Positions 26,725 to 35,484 of a stretch of DNA of 64,000 nucleotides are shown one piece after another. The position numbers and the translations under genes were made by a program. This DNA is from UBA4582 sp047630175 (lineage in GTDB: Bacteria > Pseudomonadota > Gammaproteobacteria > Pseudomonadales > Azotimanducaceae): NCBI GenBank assembly GCA_047630175.1, contig JBLHVI010000001.1, forward strand, positions 1 through 64,000. The letters run 5' to 3'. The number at the start of each line of letters is the position of its first letter. Position 1 is the first letter of the stretch. The notes beneath the pieces are model-generated. The model ran no database searches. It saw only the letters and a list, made by a program, of their open reading frames with translations, and was not told where the DNA came from.

Positions 26725-27696
26725 ATGGACTGGCGGGCGTCAACCTCACTGCTTGCTTTGCAGCACCGAGGGCAGCTGTTGCGCCTAACCAGAGATTTCT
26801 TTCATCAGCGCCAGGTGTTGGAAGTGGCGACACCGGTGCTAGGTGGGAGCGGTGTCTCGGACGTGCATCTGCAGAACCTAGTAGTCGCCAGCGAAAAACA
26901 TCGTTATTTTCTGCAAACCTCCCCTGAATACGCCATGAAGCGTTTGTTGGCGTCAGGTAGTGGTGCTATTTATCAGCTAGGACCGGTGTTCCGCGGTCTG
27001 GAAAGTGGTCCCCGGCATAATATCGAATTTACGATGCTGGAGTGGTATCGGCCGGGGTTTAGTTTGACGTTGCTGATGGATGAACTCGTTGATTTGTTGA
27101 TGGCGGGTGCCGCGCTATTCAACACAGACCTGCCGCCGGTCAGTCGTGTGACTTATGCCAGCTTGTTCAAGCACCATTTTGACATTGACCCTCATGGCGC
27201 CGACCTGTTCAGCCTTCGGCAGTTGGCTGCAGGCAGGCAAGTAGCGACAGAGCACATCAGCGAGCTTGATGATGAGGCGACACGTAATGACTATCTCGAC
27301 GTGCTCTTCACCGCCTGTATCGAACCGCAACTGCAAGCGCCAACCCTTGTTTTTGATTTCCCTGCTTCTCAGGCTGCCCTTGCTAGACTTCACCAAAATG
27401 CTGCCCAGCAGCTTGTGGCGGAGCGCGCCGAACTTTATTGGCTTGGTTGTGAGTTGGCGAATGGCTATGCCGAGTTAACGGATGGCGTCGAGTTGCGAGT
27501 CAGAATGGTTCGGAACAATGCCTTGCGGCAGCGTCGGCGTTTGCCAGCGGTTGATCTGGACGAAAAGCTGCTGGCAGCGATGCCTGAGTTGCCAGCCTGC
27601 GCTGGTGTTGCAGTGGGTTTTGATCGTCTGTTGATGTTGCTCACGCAGCGGACCCAGATAGATCAGGTCATCAGTTTCACCGCGACTAATCTTTAG
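26725..27696 (+). CDS. epmA: EF-P--(R)-beta-lysine ligase
   Basis: EpmA (PoxA/GenX) is a paralogue of the lysyl-tRNA synthetase catalytic domain that ligates beta-lysine to EF-P Lys34. Class II motifs are visible: motif 2 in FRGLESGPRHNIEFTMLEWYRP and motif 3 in GVAVGFDRLLMLL. It has 323 residues and no anticodon-binding domain, as expected. It begins 7 bases after efp, so it is coupled to its substrate gene. Its 3' end overlaps the convergent psd gene by 11 bases. Confidence 0.95.
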   Translation: MDWRASTSLLALQHRGQLLRLTRDFFHQRQVLEVATPVLGGSGVSDVHLQNLVVASEKHRYFLQTSPEYAMKRLLASGSGAIYQLGPVFRGLESGPRHNIEFTMLEWYRPGFSLTLLMDELVDLLMAGAALFNTDLPPVSRVTYASLFKHHFDIDPHGADLFSLRQLAAGRQVATEHISELDDEATRNDYLDVLFTACIEPQLQAPTLVFDFPASQAALARLHQNAAQQLVAERAELYWLGCELANGYAELTDGVELRVRMVRNNALRQRRRLPAVDLDEKLLAAMPELPACAGVAVGFDRLLMLLTQRTQIDQVISFTATNL

Positions 27697-28501
27697 CCAC
27701 AAGCGCTTGGCCCATGGAAACCAGATCGCCGGCGACGACCTGCCATGAGACGCGACGTTCTAGTAAAATAATGGCAGTGGAGCCCATTAAGAAGCGGCCC
27801 AGTTCGTCTCCCTGGCCGATGTCTAATGCGGGATCAAAATGCTCCTCATCAAACTGGCCAGCCGGATAAGGCGCATCGTGCCAAGCGGTCTGTATACCAG
27901 CAACGATCATGGCGCCAACCATGACCACGGCCACTGCACCAAGCTCTGTATCAAATCGCATGACGTAGCGCTCGTTATCAGCAAACAGATCGGGGATGTT
28001 TGCCGCTGCGGTATCGTTAACGGAGAAAAGTTTTCCGGGCACATAAGTGCCGTGGGACATTTGGCCTGCGACTGGATTATGGACCCGATGGTAGTCTTTC
28101 GGTGACAAGTAAACCGTGATGAAGCTGCCGTTGTGAAATATGCCAGCGTCCTGATTGGCGAGAAGTTTCTCGACGGAGTAGTTCAGTCCTTTGGCTTGAA
28201 TGATTTGATTACCATCAATGTCGCCACAGGCCGAAATGCTGCCGTCGGCCGGTGAGCTGACCAAGCCCGCAATGGGGCGTAAGCCAGGCTTGAGTGGACG
28301 CGAAAAAAACGCATTAAAGTTTGGGTAGTCGGCCAGCTCCGCTGATGCCGCCTCGTCCATATTGACCTTAAAGATTTTGATGATGACCTTGATGAAGGTG
28401 TTCTTGATCCAGATAACTTTGGAGTCTGCGACATACCCCACCAGCCGCGATAACAAATGCTGAGGCACTAAATGTTGAACAGTAATAAATAATTTGCTCA
28501 T
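27686..28501 (-). CDS. psd: Phosphatidylserine decarboxylase proenzyme
   Basis: Psd converts phosphatidylserine to phosphatidylethanolamine at the inner membrane after self-cleavage to form a pyruvoyl group. The 271-residue proenzyme has the Asp in SPADGS, the His in SPKDYHRVHNP and the cleavage site GST near 240-242. The cleavage motif is MGST rather than the usual LGST, a mild change that leaves the Gly-Ser bond. Its ATG overlaps the rhdA stop (ATGA), with GGTGGA upstream. Confidence 0.95.
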   Translation of the reverse strand: MSKLFITVQHLVPQHLLSRLVGYVADSKVIWIKNTFIKVIIKIFKVNMDEAASAELADYPNFNAFFSRPLKPGLRPIAGLVSSPADGSISACGDIDGNQIIQAKGLNYSVEKLLANQDAGIFHNGSFITVYLSPKDYHRVHNPVAGQMSHGTYVPGKLFSVNDTAAANIPDLFADNERYVMRFDTELGAVAVVMVGAMIVAGIQTAWHDAPYPAGQFDEEHFDPALDIGQGDELGRFLMGSTAIILLERRVSWQVVAGDLVSMGQALVAKD

Positions 28502-29346
28502 GAGGTTTCCACCGGTAGGCTTTCATCATTGCCCCACTCCGACCAAGAGCCGTCGTAGGCGCGTATGTCGTAACCTAGATGTTTGCCAATGAGATAGGTC
28601 AGACCCGAACGATGGTGTGTCTGGCAGTGAGTGATGATACGTTTGTCAGGCGTAATGCCAAGGTCGGTCAGCGTGGTTTGAATATCTGTGCGAATCCGCA
28701 GTTGTCGTGCCGGGTCCATCGTGCGTAACCAATCGAGGCTAATGGCGCCCGGGATATGACCGCCGCGCTTTGAGTTCAGTTTGTGGCCCAGATATTCTTC
28801 GGTACTGCGCGCATCCCAGATCACAGTATTGGGGTCATCAAGGCTGGCCAATATGTCGTCTTTTGTCGCGATAAAGGCTGGGTTGATGGTGATGCTGGGT
28901 GGCGCCGGCAGCGGCTCACGCACCGGTGCATGCTTGCTGCTCAATGCGTAGCCTGCGGCAATCCAGGCAGGCAAGCCGCCATTGAGGTAGCTGGCACCGG
29001 CTTTGTGACCCAAAACATCGAGGGTCCAAATAAAACGTCCGGCCCAGCCGCCGCCCTCATCGTCATAGGCAATGATGTGTTGCTCGGGCGAATAACCGAT
29101 ACGCGTGAGTAAATCTTGCAGGCGCTGCTCGTCGGGTAACTTGCCGACGGCCGGAGCTTGACCTGATACCAGTTCCATCGGAGCAACCGATACAGCGCCA
29201 GGAATATGACCTGTAGCATAGGACCCGGCTTGGCAGAGGTCGACAATGAGGACGCCGTCAGCCCCGCCGGCGTGCGCAGCATAGGTATCGGCCCGTCCAG
29301 GCAAGTGGGACAGCAGGTCGGCGGGTTCAATGATCAGCGGCAGCAT
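28498..29346 (-). CDS. rhdA: Thiosulfate sulfurtransferase (rhodanese, RhdA type)
   Basis: This is a two-domain rhodanese that moves sulfane sulfur from thiosulfate to acceptors such as cyanide or thioredoxin. The active-site loop in the second domain is CQTHHRSG, with the catalytic Cys near residue 241. That loop is the Azotobacter/Pseudomonas RhdA signature rather than the common CxxGxR form. VYDDEGGGWAGRFIW-like sequence marks the first domain. ATG 29346 (MLPLIIEPADLL) gives 282 residues; an ATG nine codons upstream is possible. It is translationally coupled to psd, a pairing also seen in Pseudomonas. Confidence 0.92.
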   Translation of the reverse strand: MLPLIIEPADLLSHLPGRADTYAAHAGGADGVLIVDLCQAGSYATGHIPGAVSVAPMELVSGQAPAVGKLPDEQRLQDLLTRIGYSPEQHIIAYDDEGGGWAGRFIWTLDVLGHKAGASYLNGGLPAWIAAGYALSSKHAPVREPLPAPPSITINPAFIATKDDILASLDDPNTVIWDARSTEEYLGHKLNSKRGGHIPGAISLDWLRTMDPARQLRIRTDIQTTLTDLGITPDKRIITHCQTHHRSGLTYLIGKHLGYDIRAYDGSWSEWGNDESLPVETS

Positions 29347-29510
29347 GGCAGTTCCAGTGTAAGGCGCGGCCATTCTAAAGGATGCCAGTATGCTTCTGCC
29401 AACCTTGATTGTGAGGCCCTTGTGTTGCCGGTAAACTTCGTTCTGCGCGTCTGAGGGTTTTTCAGTTATTATGGCCGGCTATTAAGCACGCGTGATGCAA
29501 AGGAAAGCTG

Positions 29511-30071
29511 TTGAATTATTCGGAAAACTTAGTCTGGATGGACCTTGAGATGACAGGTTTAGACCCAGAAGTCGAGCGCATCTTGGAGATCGCGACGATT
29601 ATCACCGATTCTTCTTTGAACGTTATCGCCGAGGGTCCTGCAATCTACGTGTCACAGCCACAGGCATTGCTAGACGCTATGGACGACTGGAACACTAGCC
29701 ATCATACGGCATCCGGCCTCGTTGCTCGCGTCAAGGCCGAGGGCATCAGTGAGACAGAAGCGGAACAGCAGACGCTGGCTTTTATCCAGCAATATGTGGA
29801 ACTTGGGCAATCACCTTTGTGTGGCAATTCGATCAGTCAGGATCGACGCTTTTTGGTCAAGTACATGCCGACCCTTGAGGCCCATCTGCACTATCGCAAT
29901 ATCGATGTCAGTACGATCAAAGAGTTGGCGGTGCGCTGGCGTCCCGACGTTCATCAAGCCGTTAAGAAGCAGGGCGCTCACCGTGCTGTGGATGACATTC
30001 GCGAGTCGATCGATGAGTTACAAATCTATCGAGCGCAATTTTTCCAGTTAGATCCAGAGCTTAAGGCCTGA
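29511..30071 (+). CDS. orn: Oligoribonuclease
   Basis: Orn degrades di- to penta-ribonucleotides, including pGpG from c-di-GMP breakdown, which links it to the FimX signalling gene in this window. The 186-residue protein is a DEDDh exonuclease: Asp and Glu in VWMDLEMTGLD, Asp in the SQDRRFL region and His-Asp in HRAVDDIRESI. It starts with TTG with AAGGA six bases upstream. rsgA, often next to orn, is absent from this spot. Confidence 0.95.
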   Translation: MNYSENLVWMDLEMTGLDPEVERILEIATIITDSSLNVIAEGPAIYVSQPQALLDAMDDWNTSHHTASGLVARVKAEGISETEAEQQTLAFIQQYVELGQSPLCGNSISQDRRFLVKYMPTLEAHLHYRNIDVSTIKELAVRWRPDVHQAVKKQGAHRAVDDIRESIDELQIYRAQFFQLDPELKA

Positions 30072-30115
30072 AAAGTTGCACTGCGACCTGCCGTTTAACG
30101 CAACAGGCGCTGGTC

Positions 30116-31264
30116 TTAGTCGATGGCGTCTTTGTGACGATCGGCGAGATGTGACAAAGCCCACTCGACATGTTCGCGTAGTAGGGCTGAGGCATTCACC
30201 AGACTGGCCGTCAGTGCTGCCGTGACCTCAGCGCCTCCCTCACAGTTTCCCAACGCAATGGCGATGTTGCGTCGCCAACCTTCGTAGCCGGTACGACGAA
30301 TAGCTGAGCCCGTCGTACGTGTTAAAAACTCCGCTTCGGTCCATGCAAATAGCGTCAACAGCGCCTCGTTGTCGAGACCATTACGAGGCGTGAAATCCTC
30401 GACCTCGGAGACTTGGGCGAATTTGTTCCACGGACAAAACAGCTGGCAGTCATCACAACCAAAGATTCGATTGCCGATGGCCGCGCGAAATTCCTCAGGA
30501 ATACTGCCGCGATGCTCGATTGTTAGATAGCTAATGCAGCGCCGAGCATCTAGCTGGTACGGCGCAATGATAGCGGCAGTGGGGCATACGTCGATGCAGC
30601 GGTTGCAGGACCCGCAATGATTGCCAGGTGCCGGCGTTGTGAGTGGTAAAGGCACGTCTGTCAGCATTTCACCGAGAAAAAACAACGAGCCTGCGGATTG
30701 ATTCAGTAGCAGGGTATTTTTGCCAATCCAGCCCAGTCCTGACTTCTCGGCCAAGGCTTTTTCGAGCAGCGGTGCACTGTCGGTGAAAACCCGACTGTGA
30801 TGATGCGTAATGTTATGTTCGGCTAAATAGTCCTGCATTTTTGCCCAGAGCTTCACGAGTCGTTGCCGAATTACCTTGTGATAATCTCGGCCCAGTGCAT
30901 AGCGCGCTACATAGGCGTCGGCGCTGGAAGCGAGCACGGTCAGGGGTTGAGTGTCTGGCGGCAGGTAGTCCATGCGCAGGGTAATGGCTCGGATCGCGCC
31001 CGGCACTAGCTGCTCGGGGTGGCTGCGCATGTTGCCGTGGGCTGCCATGTAGCCCATCTCGCCTTGATAGCCTTTATCGAGCCAGCGTTGCAGGTGGTCT
31101 TCATGTTCGTCTAGCGCCAGATCAGTAACGCCGACATCCTGAAACCCCAATGCCAGTGCCCAGCCTTTGAGTTCCGCGCCAAGGGCACGGTAAACCGCAG
31201 CATCGGCTGCTGAAGCATCATCCGCTGGCTCAGTGTGGGCGTGTGTGGGCAGTATGGTTGTCAT
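30116..31264 (-). CDS. queG: Epoxyqueuosine reductase
   Basis: QueG performs the last step of queuosine synthesis in tRNA, reducing epoxyqueuosine with cobalamin and two 4Fe-4S clusters. Cluster motifs are CGSCNRCIDVCPTAA and CDDCQLFCPWN, and a short HEAT-like tail (LREHVEWALSHL) ends the protein. ATG 31264 gives 382 residues; the frame extends 24 codons upstream without family likeness. Seventeen residues (THAHTEPADDASAADAA) precede the conserved part. It is convergent with orn and divergent from nnrE. Confidence 0.93.
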   Translation of the reverse strand: MTTILPTHAHTEPADDASAADAAVYRALGAELKGWALALGFQDVGVTDLALDEHEDHLQRWLDKGYQGEMGYMAAHGNMRSHPEQLVPGAIRAITLRMDYLPPDTQPLTVLASSADAYVARYALGRDYHKVIRQRLVKLWAKMQDYLAEHNITHHHSRVFTDSAPLLEKALAEKSGLGWIGKNTLLLNQSAGSLFFLGEMLTDVPLPLTTPAPGNHCGSCNRCIDVCPTAAIIAPYQLDARRCISYLTIEHRGSIPEEFRAAIGNRIFGCDDCQLFCPWNKFAQVSEVEDFTPRNGLDNEALLTLFAWTEAEFLTRTTGSAIRRTGYEGWRRNIAIALGNCEGGAEVTAALTASLVNASALLREHVEWALSHLADRHKDAID

Positions 31265-31364
31265 CACGTAAACTTCATAAGAGGATGGCGAAATTACATT
31301 CTGTGATTGGGCAATATTGTGATTTGAGCCCAACAATTGTCGACTTCTTGCAACATTATTACCT

Positions 31365-31370
31365 TATAAT
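31365..31370 (+). promoter_or_regulatory. Probable -10 element of nnrD/nnrE
   Basis: A perfect TATAAT sits 32 bases before the GTG start in an AT-rich stretch of the queG-nnrE divergent gap. A recognisable -35 at 17 bases is not present. The predicted leader is about 25 bases. Confidence 0.45.
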
Positions 31371-31402
31371 TGGTGTTTGTGAAAAGCTATGGCTAATCCA
31401 AC

Positions 31403-32905
31403 GTGAATACTGAAAATTTACCAGACAAGCTCTACACCACTGCCAATGTCAGCGAGCTTGATCGACTGGCTATTGAGGATGGGGGTATGCCGGCGACCAC
31501 GCTTATGCGTCGGGCGGGTTCAGCTTGTGTTGACGTGTTGATGGCGCGTTGGCCCGCAGCAAAAAATGTCTGGGTGATGTGTGGCGGTGGTAACAATGCG
31601 GGCGATGGCTATGTTATCGCGGGCTTACTTGCCGAGCGTCATTGTCAAGTAAGTGTCAGGATCCTAGGCGATCCTGCCAAGGGCAGTTTAGCAGCCCGCG
31701 CCGCCTTTGAATATTGCAGGCAAGCGGGTGTCGTCCCGCTGCCGTTTGATAGCGAAGAGGTAATAACTGCTGATGTGATTGTTGACGCGCTGTTAGGCAT
31801 TGGCGTGCGGGGCGAATTGCGGTCCGCTTATCGTCAATTGATACAGCGTCTTAACCAGTTATGCCTGCCAGTGCTGGCGGTGGATATTCCTTCTGGCTTA
31901 TGTGCCGATACGGGCGTGAAACTCGGCGACGCTGTTCGTGCCGATCTGACGGTGACTTTTTTGGGCCTAAAGCGCGGCTTGTTCACTGAGGACGGACCCG
32001 ATTGTGCCGGTGACATTGTCTTCGACCCGCTTGGTTTGACCGATGATATTTCACAGCAGGTTGTCTGCAGCACTGAAAAATTGCGTTTCTCGTCGCTGCT
32101 GAAAACCCTGCCAAAACGGCCGCGCAACGCTCACAAGAATCGTTTCGGTCACGTGCTGGTGGTTGGTGGGGATCAGGGTATGGGCGGCGCGGTGGCGATG
32201 AGTGCCGAGGCGGCATTGCGGTCCGGGGCGGGACTCGTGAGTGTCGCAACCCACCCGACCCATGCAACGGCACTACTCGGCCGTTGCCCTGAGTTAATGG
32301 TGCGTGGTATTCAGGCTGGATCAGAGCTAACTGATTTGATGGCTCGCGCCTCAGTGGTTGTGCTCGGCCCTGGGCTGGGCCAGTCAGACTGGTCGAGAAT
32401 GCTGTTTGACCACGTAATCGAAACCGATACCAAGAGCGCACAATCCATGGTTGTCGATGCAGACGGCCTGAATCTGTTGGCGCAGCGCCCTGAACGCAGA
32501 GATAGCTGGGTGCTGACCCCGCACCCTGGTGAGGCATCTCGTTTGCTGGGCAGGTCGACGCGGTCTATCGATCGTTTTGCCGATATTGCGCGGATTCAAT
32601 CTGAATATGGTGGCGTTGTGGTGTTGAAAGGCGTTGGCAGTTTGGTAGCCGATGGCGAAAAGTTGTCACTGTGTCCTTACGGCAATCCTGGGATGGCAAC
32701 CGCGGGAATGGGAGACATCCTGTCAGGTATCATCGCTGCTTTGCTGGCTCAGGCTGAATCTCTGGGGCTGACTGCCATGCAAGCGACGCAGCTAGCGGTA
32801 GCGACCCATGCGTTGGCTGGTGATGCCGCCGCGGTCGATGGCCAGCGAGGCATGCTGGCGACAGATACCCTGCCGCATATCCGCCGTCTGTTGAACAGGC
32901 CTTAA
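31403..32905 (+). CDS. nnrD/nnrE: Bifunctional NAD(P)H-hydrate epimerase / ADP-dependent dehydratase
   Basis: This enzyme repairs hydrated NADH and NADPH. Residues about 1-220 form the YjeF_N epimerase (VMCGGGNNAGDGYVIAGLL, VDIPSGLCADTG). About 240-500 form the ribokinase-like ADP-dependent dehydratase (HVLVVGGDQGMGGAV, LTPHPGEASRLLG, GNPGMATAGMGDILSG). The 500-residue length matches E. coli YjeF. It starts with GTG and has no clear ribosome site. In many gammaproteobacteria tsaE and amiB follow directly; here an ABC exporter on the other strand is interposed. Confidence 0.94.
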   Translation: MNTENLPDKLYTTANVSELDRLAIEDGGMPATTLMRRAGSACVDVLMARWPAAKNVWVMCGGGNNAGDGYVIAGLLAERHCQVSVRILGDPAKGSLAARAAFEYCRQAGVVPLPFDSEEVITADVIVDALLGIGVRGELRSAYRQLIQRLNQLCLPVLAVDIPSGLCADTGVKLGDAVRADLTVTFLGLKRGLFTEDGPDCAGDIVFDPLGLTDDISQQVVCSTEKLRFSSLLKTLPKRPRNAHKNRFGHVLVVGGDQGMGGAVAMSAEAALRSGAGLVSVATHPTHATALLGRCPELMVRGIQAGSELTDLMARASVVVLGPGLGQSDWSRMLFDHVIETDTKSAQSMVVDADGLNLLAQRPERRDSWVLTPHPGEASRLLGRSTRSIDRFADIARIQSEYGGVVVLKGVGSLVADGEKLSLCPYGNPGMATAGMGDILSGIIAALLAQAESLGLTAMQATQLAVATHALAGDAAAVDGQRGMLATDTLPHIRRLLNRP

Positions 32906-32957
32906 CGTAGGGCGATTAATTTCGTCTAGGCGCACGCTAGTTGGGCGTGGGAATGAT

Positions 32958-34823
32958 TTATTCGCCGGCGAGTAGTCTCTGAATCTTCTCGATCTCATCG
33001 GCGGCTTCTTTTTGGCGGCGCCACATATCCGCATAGTGCTGATTTTTTGAAACGAGCTCGTTATGTGTCCCGCGTTCGATAATGCGACCCTGCTCCATCA
33101 CCAAAATTTCATCGGCATTGACGATAGTAGACAGGCGGTGGGCAATCACCAGCGTGGTGCGATTTTTAGCGACTTCCAGCAACGCCGACTGAATTTCTCG
33201 CTCTGTTTTAATATCAAGGGCAGAGGTAGCCTCGTCAAGCACAAGTATGGGCGGGTTTTTGAGGATGGTGCGAGCGATAGCGACGCGTTGTTTTTCGCCT
33301 CCGGACAGTTTCAGACCGCGTTCGCCTACCCGTGTTTCGTAACCTTTGGGCAATGTCATAATAAATTCGTGAATACTCGCGGTAGTCGCAGCCTGCATAA
33401 CCTGCGCGTCGCTGGCGGTGGGATTACCGTAACGGATGTTATAAGCGATGGTGTCGTTAAACAGCACGGTGTCCTGAGGTACAATACCGACTGCGTCGCG
33501 CAGGCTGGCTTGGGTCACATGCCCGATGTGCTGGTCATCGATAGCAATATGGCCTGCTGTGGCGTCATAAAATCGATACAACAGTCGCGCCAGAGTTGAT
33601 TTGCCCGCGCCGCTCGCGCCTACCACTGCCGTCGTTTTACCGTGCGGTATAGTAAAGCTGATATTTTTAAGGATTTCTCGATCCGGGTCGTAGCTGAACT
33701 GAACGTTAGAAAAACTCACAGCGGCGGCGCCTACTTGAAGTGGCGCAGCGTTGGGCAGGTCCTGAATTTCTGGAACGGTGTCGAGGAGTGCAAACATATA
33801 TTCCATGTCTACTAGCGCCTGCCGGATCATGCGGTAGGACGAACCGAGAAATCCTAGGGGAATGAAGAGCTGCAGCATGAATGTGTTCAGCATTACCACC
33901 TCGCCGGTGGTCAGCAGGCCCGCGCTATAGTCCTGTATGGCGATGATCAAAATAGCGAGCTGACAGCCGACTCGCACCAGCAACTGGCCGCCATTCAGCA
34001 GACCCAGTGTCGTTTGGCTCTTTACCGCTGCGTCCATGTAGTGCAGCAGTGCATCGTTGTATCGATCGGCTTCGTACTGCTCATTGCCAAAGTATTTCAC
34101 TGTTTCGAAGTTCAACAGGCTATCGACGCCAATACTATTGGCGCGTGACTCCTGCATGACCATATCGCGTCGAAAACGGGTCCGCCATTCAGTAAAAAGC
34201 AAAGTAAACGTGATGTAGCCGGCTACCGCCAAGGCAATGACCGCGACATACTTTAATGGATAGGCATAGGCTAGATAGCCGCTGACCATCGCGACTTCAA
34301 ATAATGTGGGGGCGATGCTGAAGGCAAATAGCCCGATAGTTTGTTGTAAGGCCCGGGTGCCGCGCTCGATGGCGCGCGACAAACCGCCGGTGCGCCGATC
34401 AAGGTGGTAGCGCATACCGAGTTGGTGCAGGTGTTTGAAGGCCTTCAGGCCGAGCACTCGCTGGGCATATTCAGACACGGGGGTAAAGACGGCGGACCGC
34501 ACTTCTGTCAGCATGCCCGGTAGCAGAACTGTCGAGCCATAAATGAGTGCCAAAATAAACAGCGCATCAATGGCACCGATTCCCTGACTCAAGGCCTCAA
34601 GGCCGTCAATCAGGTCCCTGAGTACAATGGGGCCGTAGACATTAGCTATTCGGCCCAACAGTAAGCAAGAAATGGCGATAATGACACGAACCTGCATGTC
34701 GCGCCGACCGGCTGGCCAGAGGAAAGGTAGAATCGATTTGATCGTCTGCAGAGCGGTGCGCTTGTCTGCGCCCTCTATCGCTAGCGGATCTGAGAATGCG
34801 GTACTGTGGGGATTGTATTCCAT
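32958..34823 (-). CDS. Atm1-type ABC exporter (permease-ATPase half-transporter)
   Basis: The 621-residue protein has six membrane segments followed by an ABC ATPase: Walker A VGASGAGKST, signature LKLSGGEKQR, Walker B ILVLDEATSALD and the His switch AHRLSTI. The stretch LHQLGMRYHLDRRTGGLSRA with ERGTRALQ after it is characteristic of the Atm1/ABCB7/HMT1 group, whose bacterial members export glutathione conjugates and metals. The substrate here is inferred only. It is divergent from tsaE and converges with nnrE. It interrupts an otherwise conserved nnrE-tsaE-amiB order. Confidence 0.87.
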   Translation of the reverse strand: MEYNPHSTAFSDPLAIEGADKRTALQTIKSILPFLWPAGRRDMQVRVIIAISCLLLGRIANVYGPIVLRDLIDGLEALSQGIGAIDALFILALIYGSTVLLPGMLTEVRSAVFTPVSEYAQRVLGLKAFKHLHQLGMRYHLDRRTGGLSRAIERGTRALQQTIGLFAFSIAPTLFEVAMVSGYLAYAYPLKYVAVIALAVAGYITFTLLFTEWRTRFRRDMVMQESRANSIGVDSLLNFETVKYFGNEQYEADRYNDALLHYMDAAVKSQTTLGLLNGGQLLVRVGCQLAILIIAIQDYSAGLLTTGEVVMLNTFMLQLFIPLGFLGSSYRMIRQALVDMEYMFALLDTVPEIQDLPNAAPLQVGAAAVSFSNVQFSYDPDREILKNISFTIPHGKTTAVVGASGAGKSTLARLLYRFYDATAGHIAIDDQHIGHVTQASLRDAVGIVPQDTVLFNDTIAYNIRYGNPTASDAQVMQAATTASIHEFIMTLPKGYETRVGERGLKLSGGEKQRVAIARTILKNPPILVLDEATSALDIKTEREIQSALLEVAKNRTTLVIAHRLSTIVNADEILVMEQGRIIERGTHNELVSKNQHYADMWRRQKEAADEIEKIQRLLAGE

Positions 34824-34980
34824 GGGCGCAATCTACTATGAACAGCAGCAAGTGTCTGCCGCTTTCGGTATGCCGCTGCCCGCCACCGATCGGAGAGTTT
34901 CTAGCGTATACTGGCGCCACGTTTTCGCCATGCCCGACGAGTCGCACAATGCCAATCTGTTTCGTATCAGTTCCTAAGCC

Positions 34981-35484
34981 ATGACAGTATTTAACCAGCT
35001 ATTGCCTGATGAATTCGCGACGCAAGCGCTCGGTCGGCGTTTGGGCGTTGCCTTGGCTGGCCGCGGTGTCGTTTTCCTAGAGGGCGAGTTGGGCGCTGGC
35101 AAGACCACTCTGTCGCGCGGAATTCTGCGTGGTATGGGGCATCAAGGGGCGGTGAAAAGTCCGACTTTTACGCTTGTAGAGCCTTACGATTTGGCAGATT
35201 GTAAGGTGTATCATTTTGATCTTTATCGGCTTGAAGACCCTCAAGAGCTGGAGTATCTGGGAGTTGACGACTATTTTCAAAGTCACCTCGACGGTGATGT
35301 AGATAATCAACTCGAAGATCAACAGCTGTGTCTGGTCGAGTGGCCAGAGAAAGGTGCAGGTCATCTGCCGCCCCATGATCTTGTGATTGAGCTGTTGGTG
35401 CTGGATGAGGGCCGACAGTGTGTCGTGACTTCGCATTCTGCGTGGGGCGACGCCGTCTGCCTTGCTCTGGTAGAATCTGCATGA
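34981..35484 (+). CDS. tsaE: tRNA threonylcarbamoyladenosine biosynthesis ATPase
   Basis: TsaE works with TsaB and TsaD in making the t6A modification next to tRNA anticodons. The 167-residue protein has Walker A in LEGELGAGKTTLSRG, the VKSPTFTLVEPY block, the HFDLYRLEDPQELE motif and a conserved LVEWPEKG. Its stop overlaps the amiB start (ATGA), starting a long coupled series through mutL and miaA. Confidence 0.95.
   Translation: MTVFNQLLPDEFATQALGRRLGVALAGRGVVFLEGELGAGKTTLSRGILRGMGHQGAVKSPTFTLVEPYDLADCKVYHFDLYRLEDPQELEYLGVDDYFQSHLDGDVDNQLEDQQLCLVEWPEKGAGHLPPHDLVIELLVLDEGRQCVVTSHSAWGDAVCLALVESA

Noticed and set aside
31983..32537. 184-residue minus-strand frame opposite nnrE
   Set aside because: Composition is Pro/Arg/Ser-rich, typical of antisense reading; the plus-strand gene is unmistakable.
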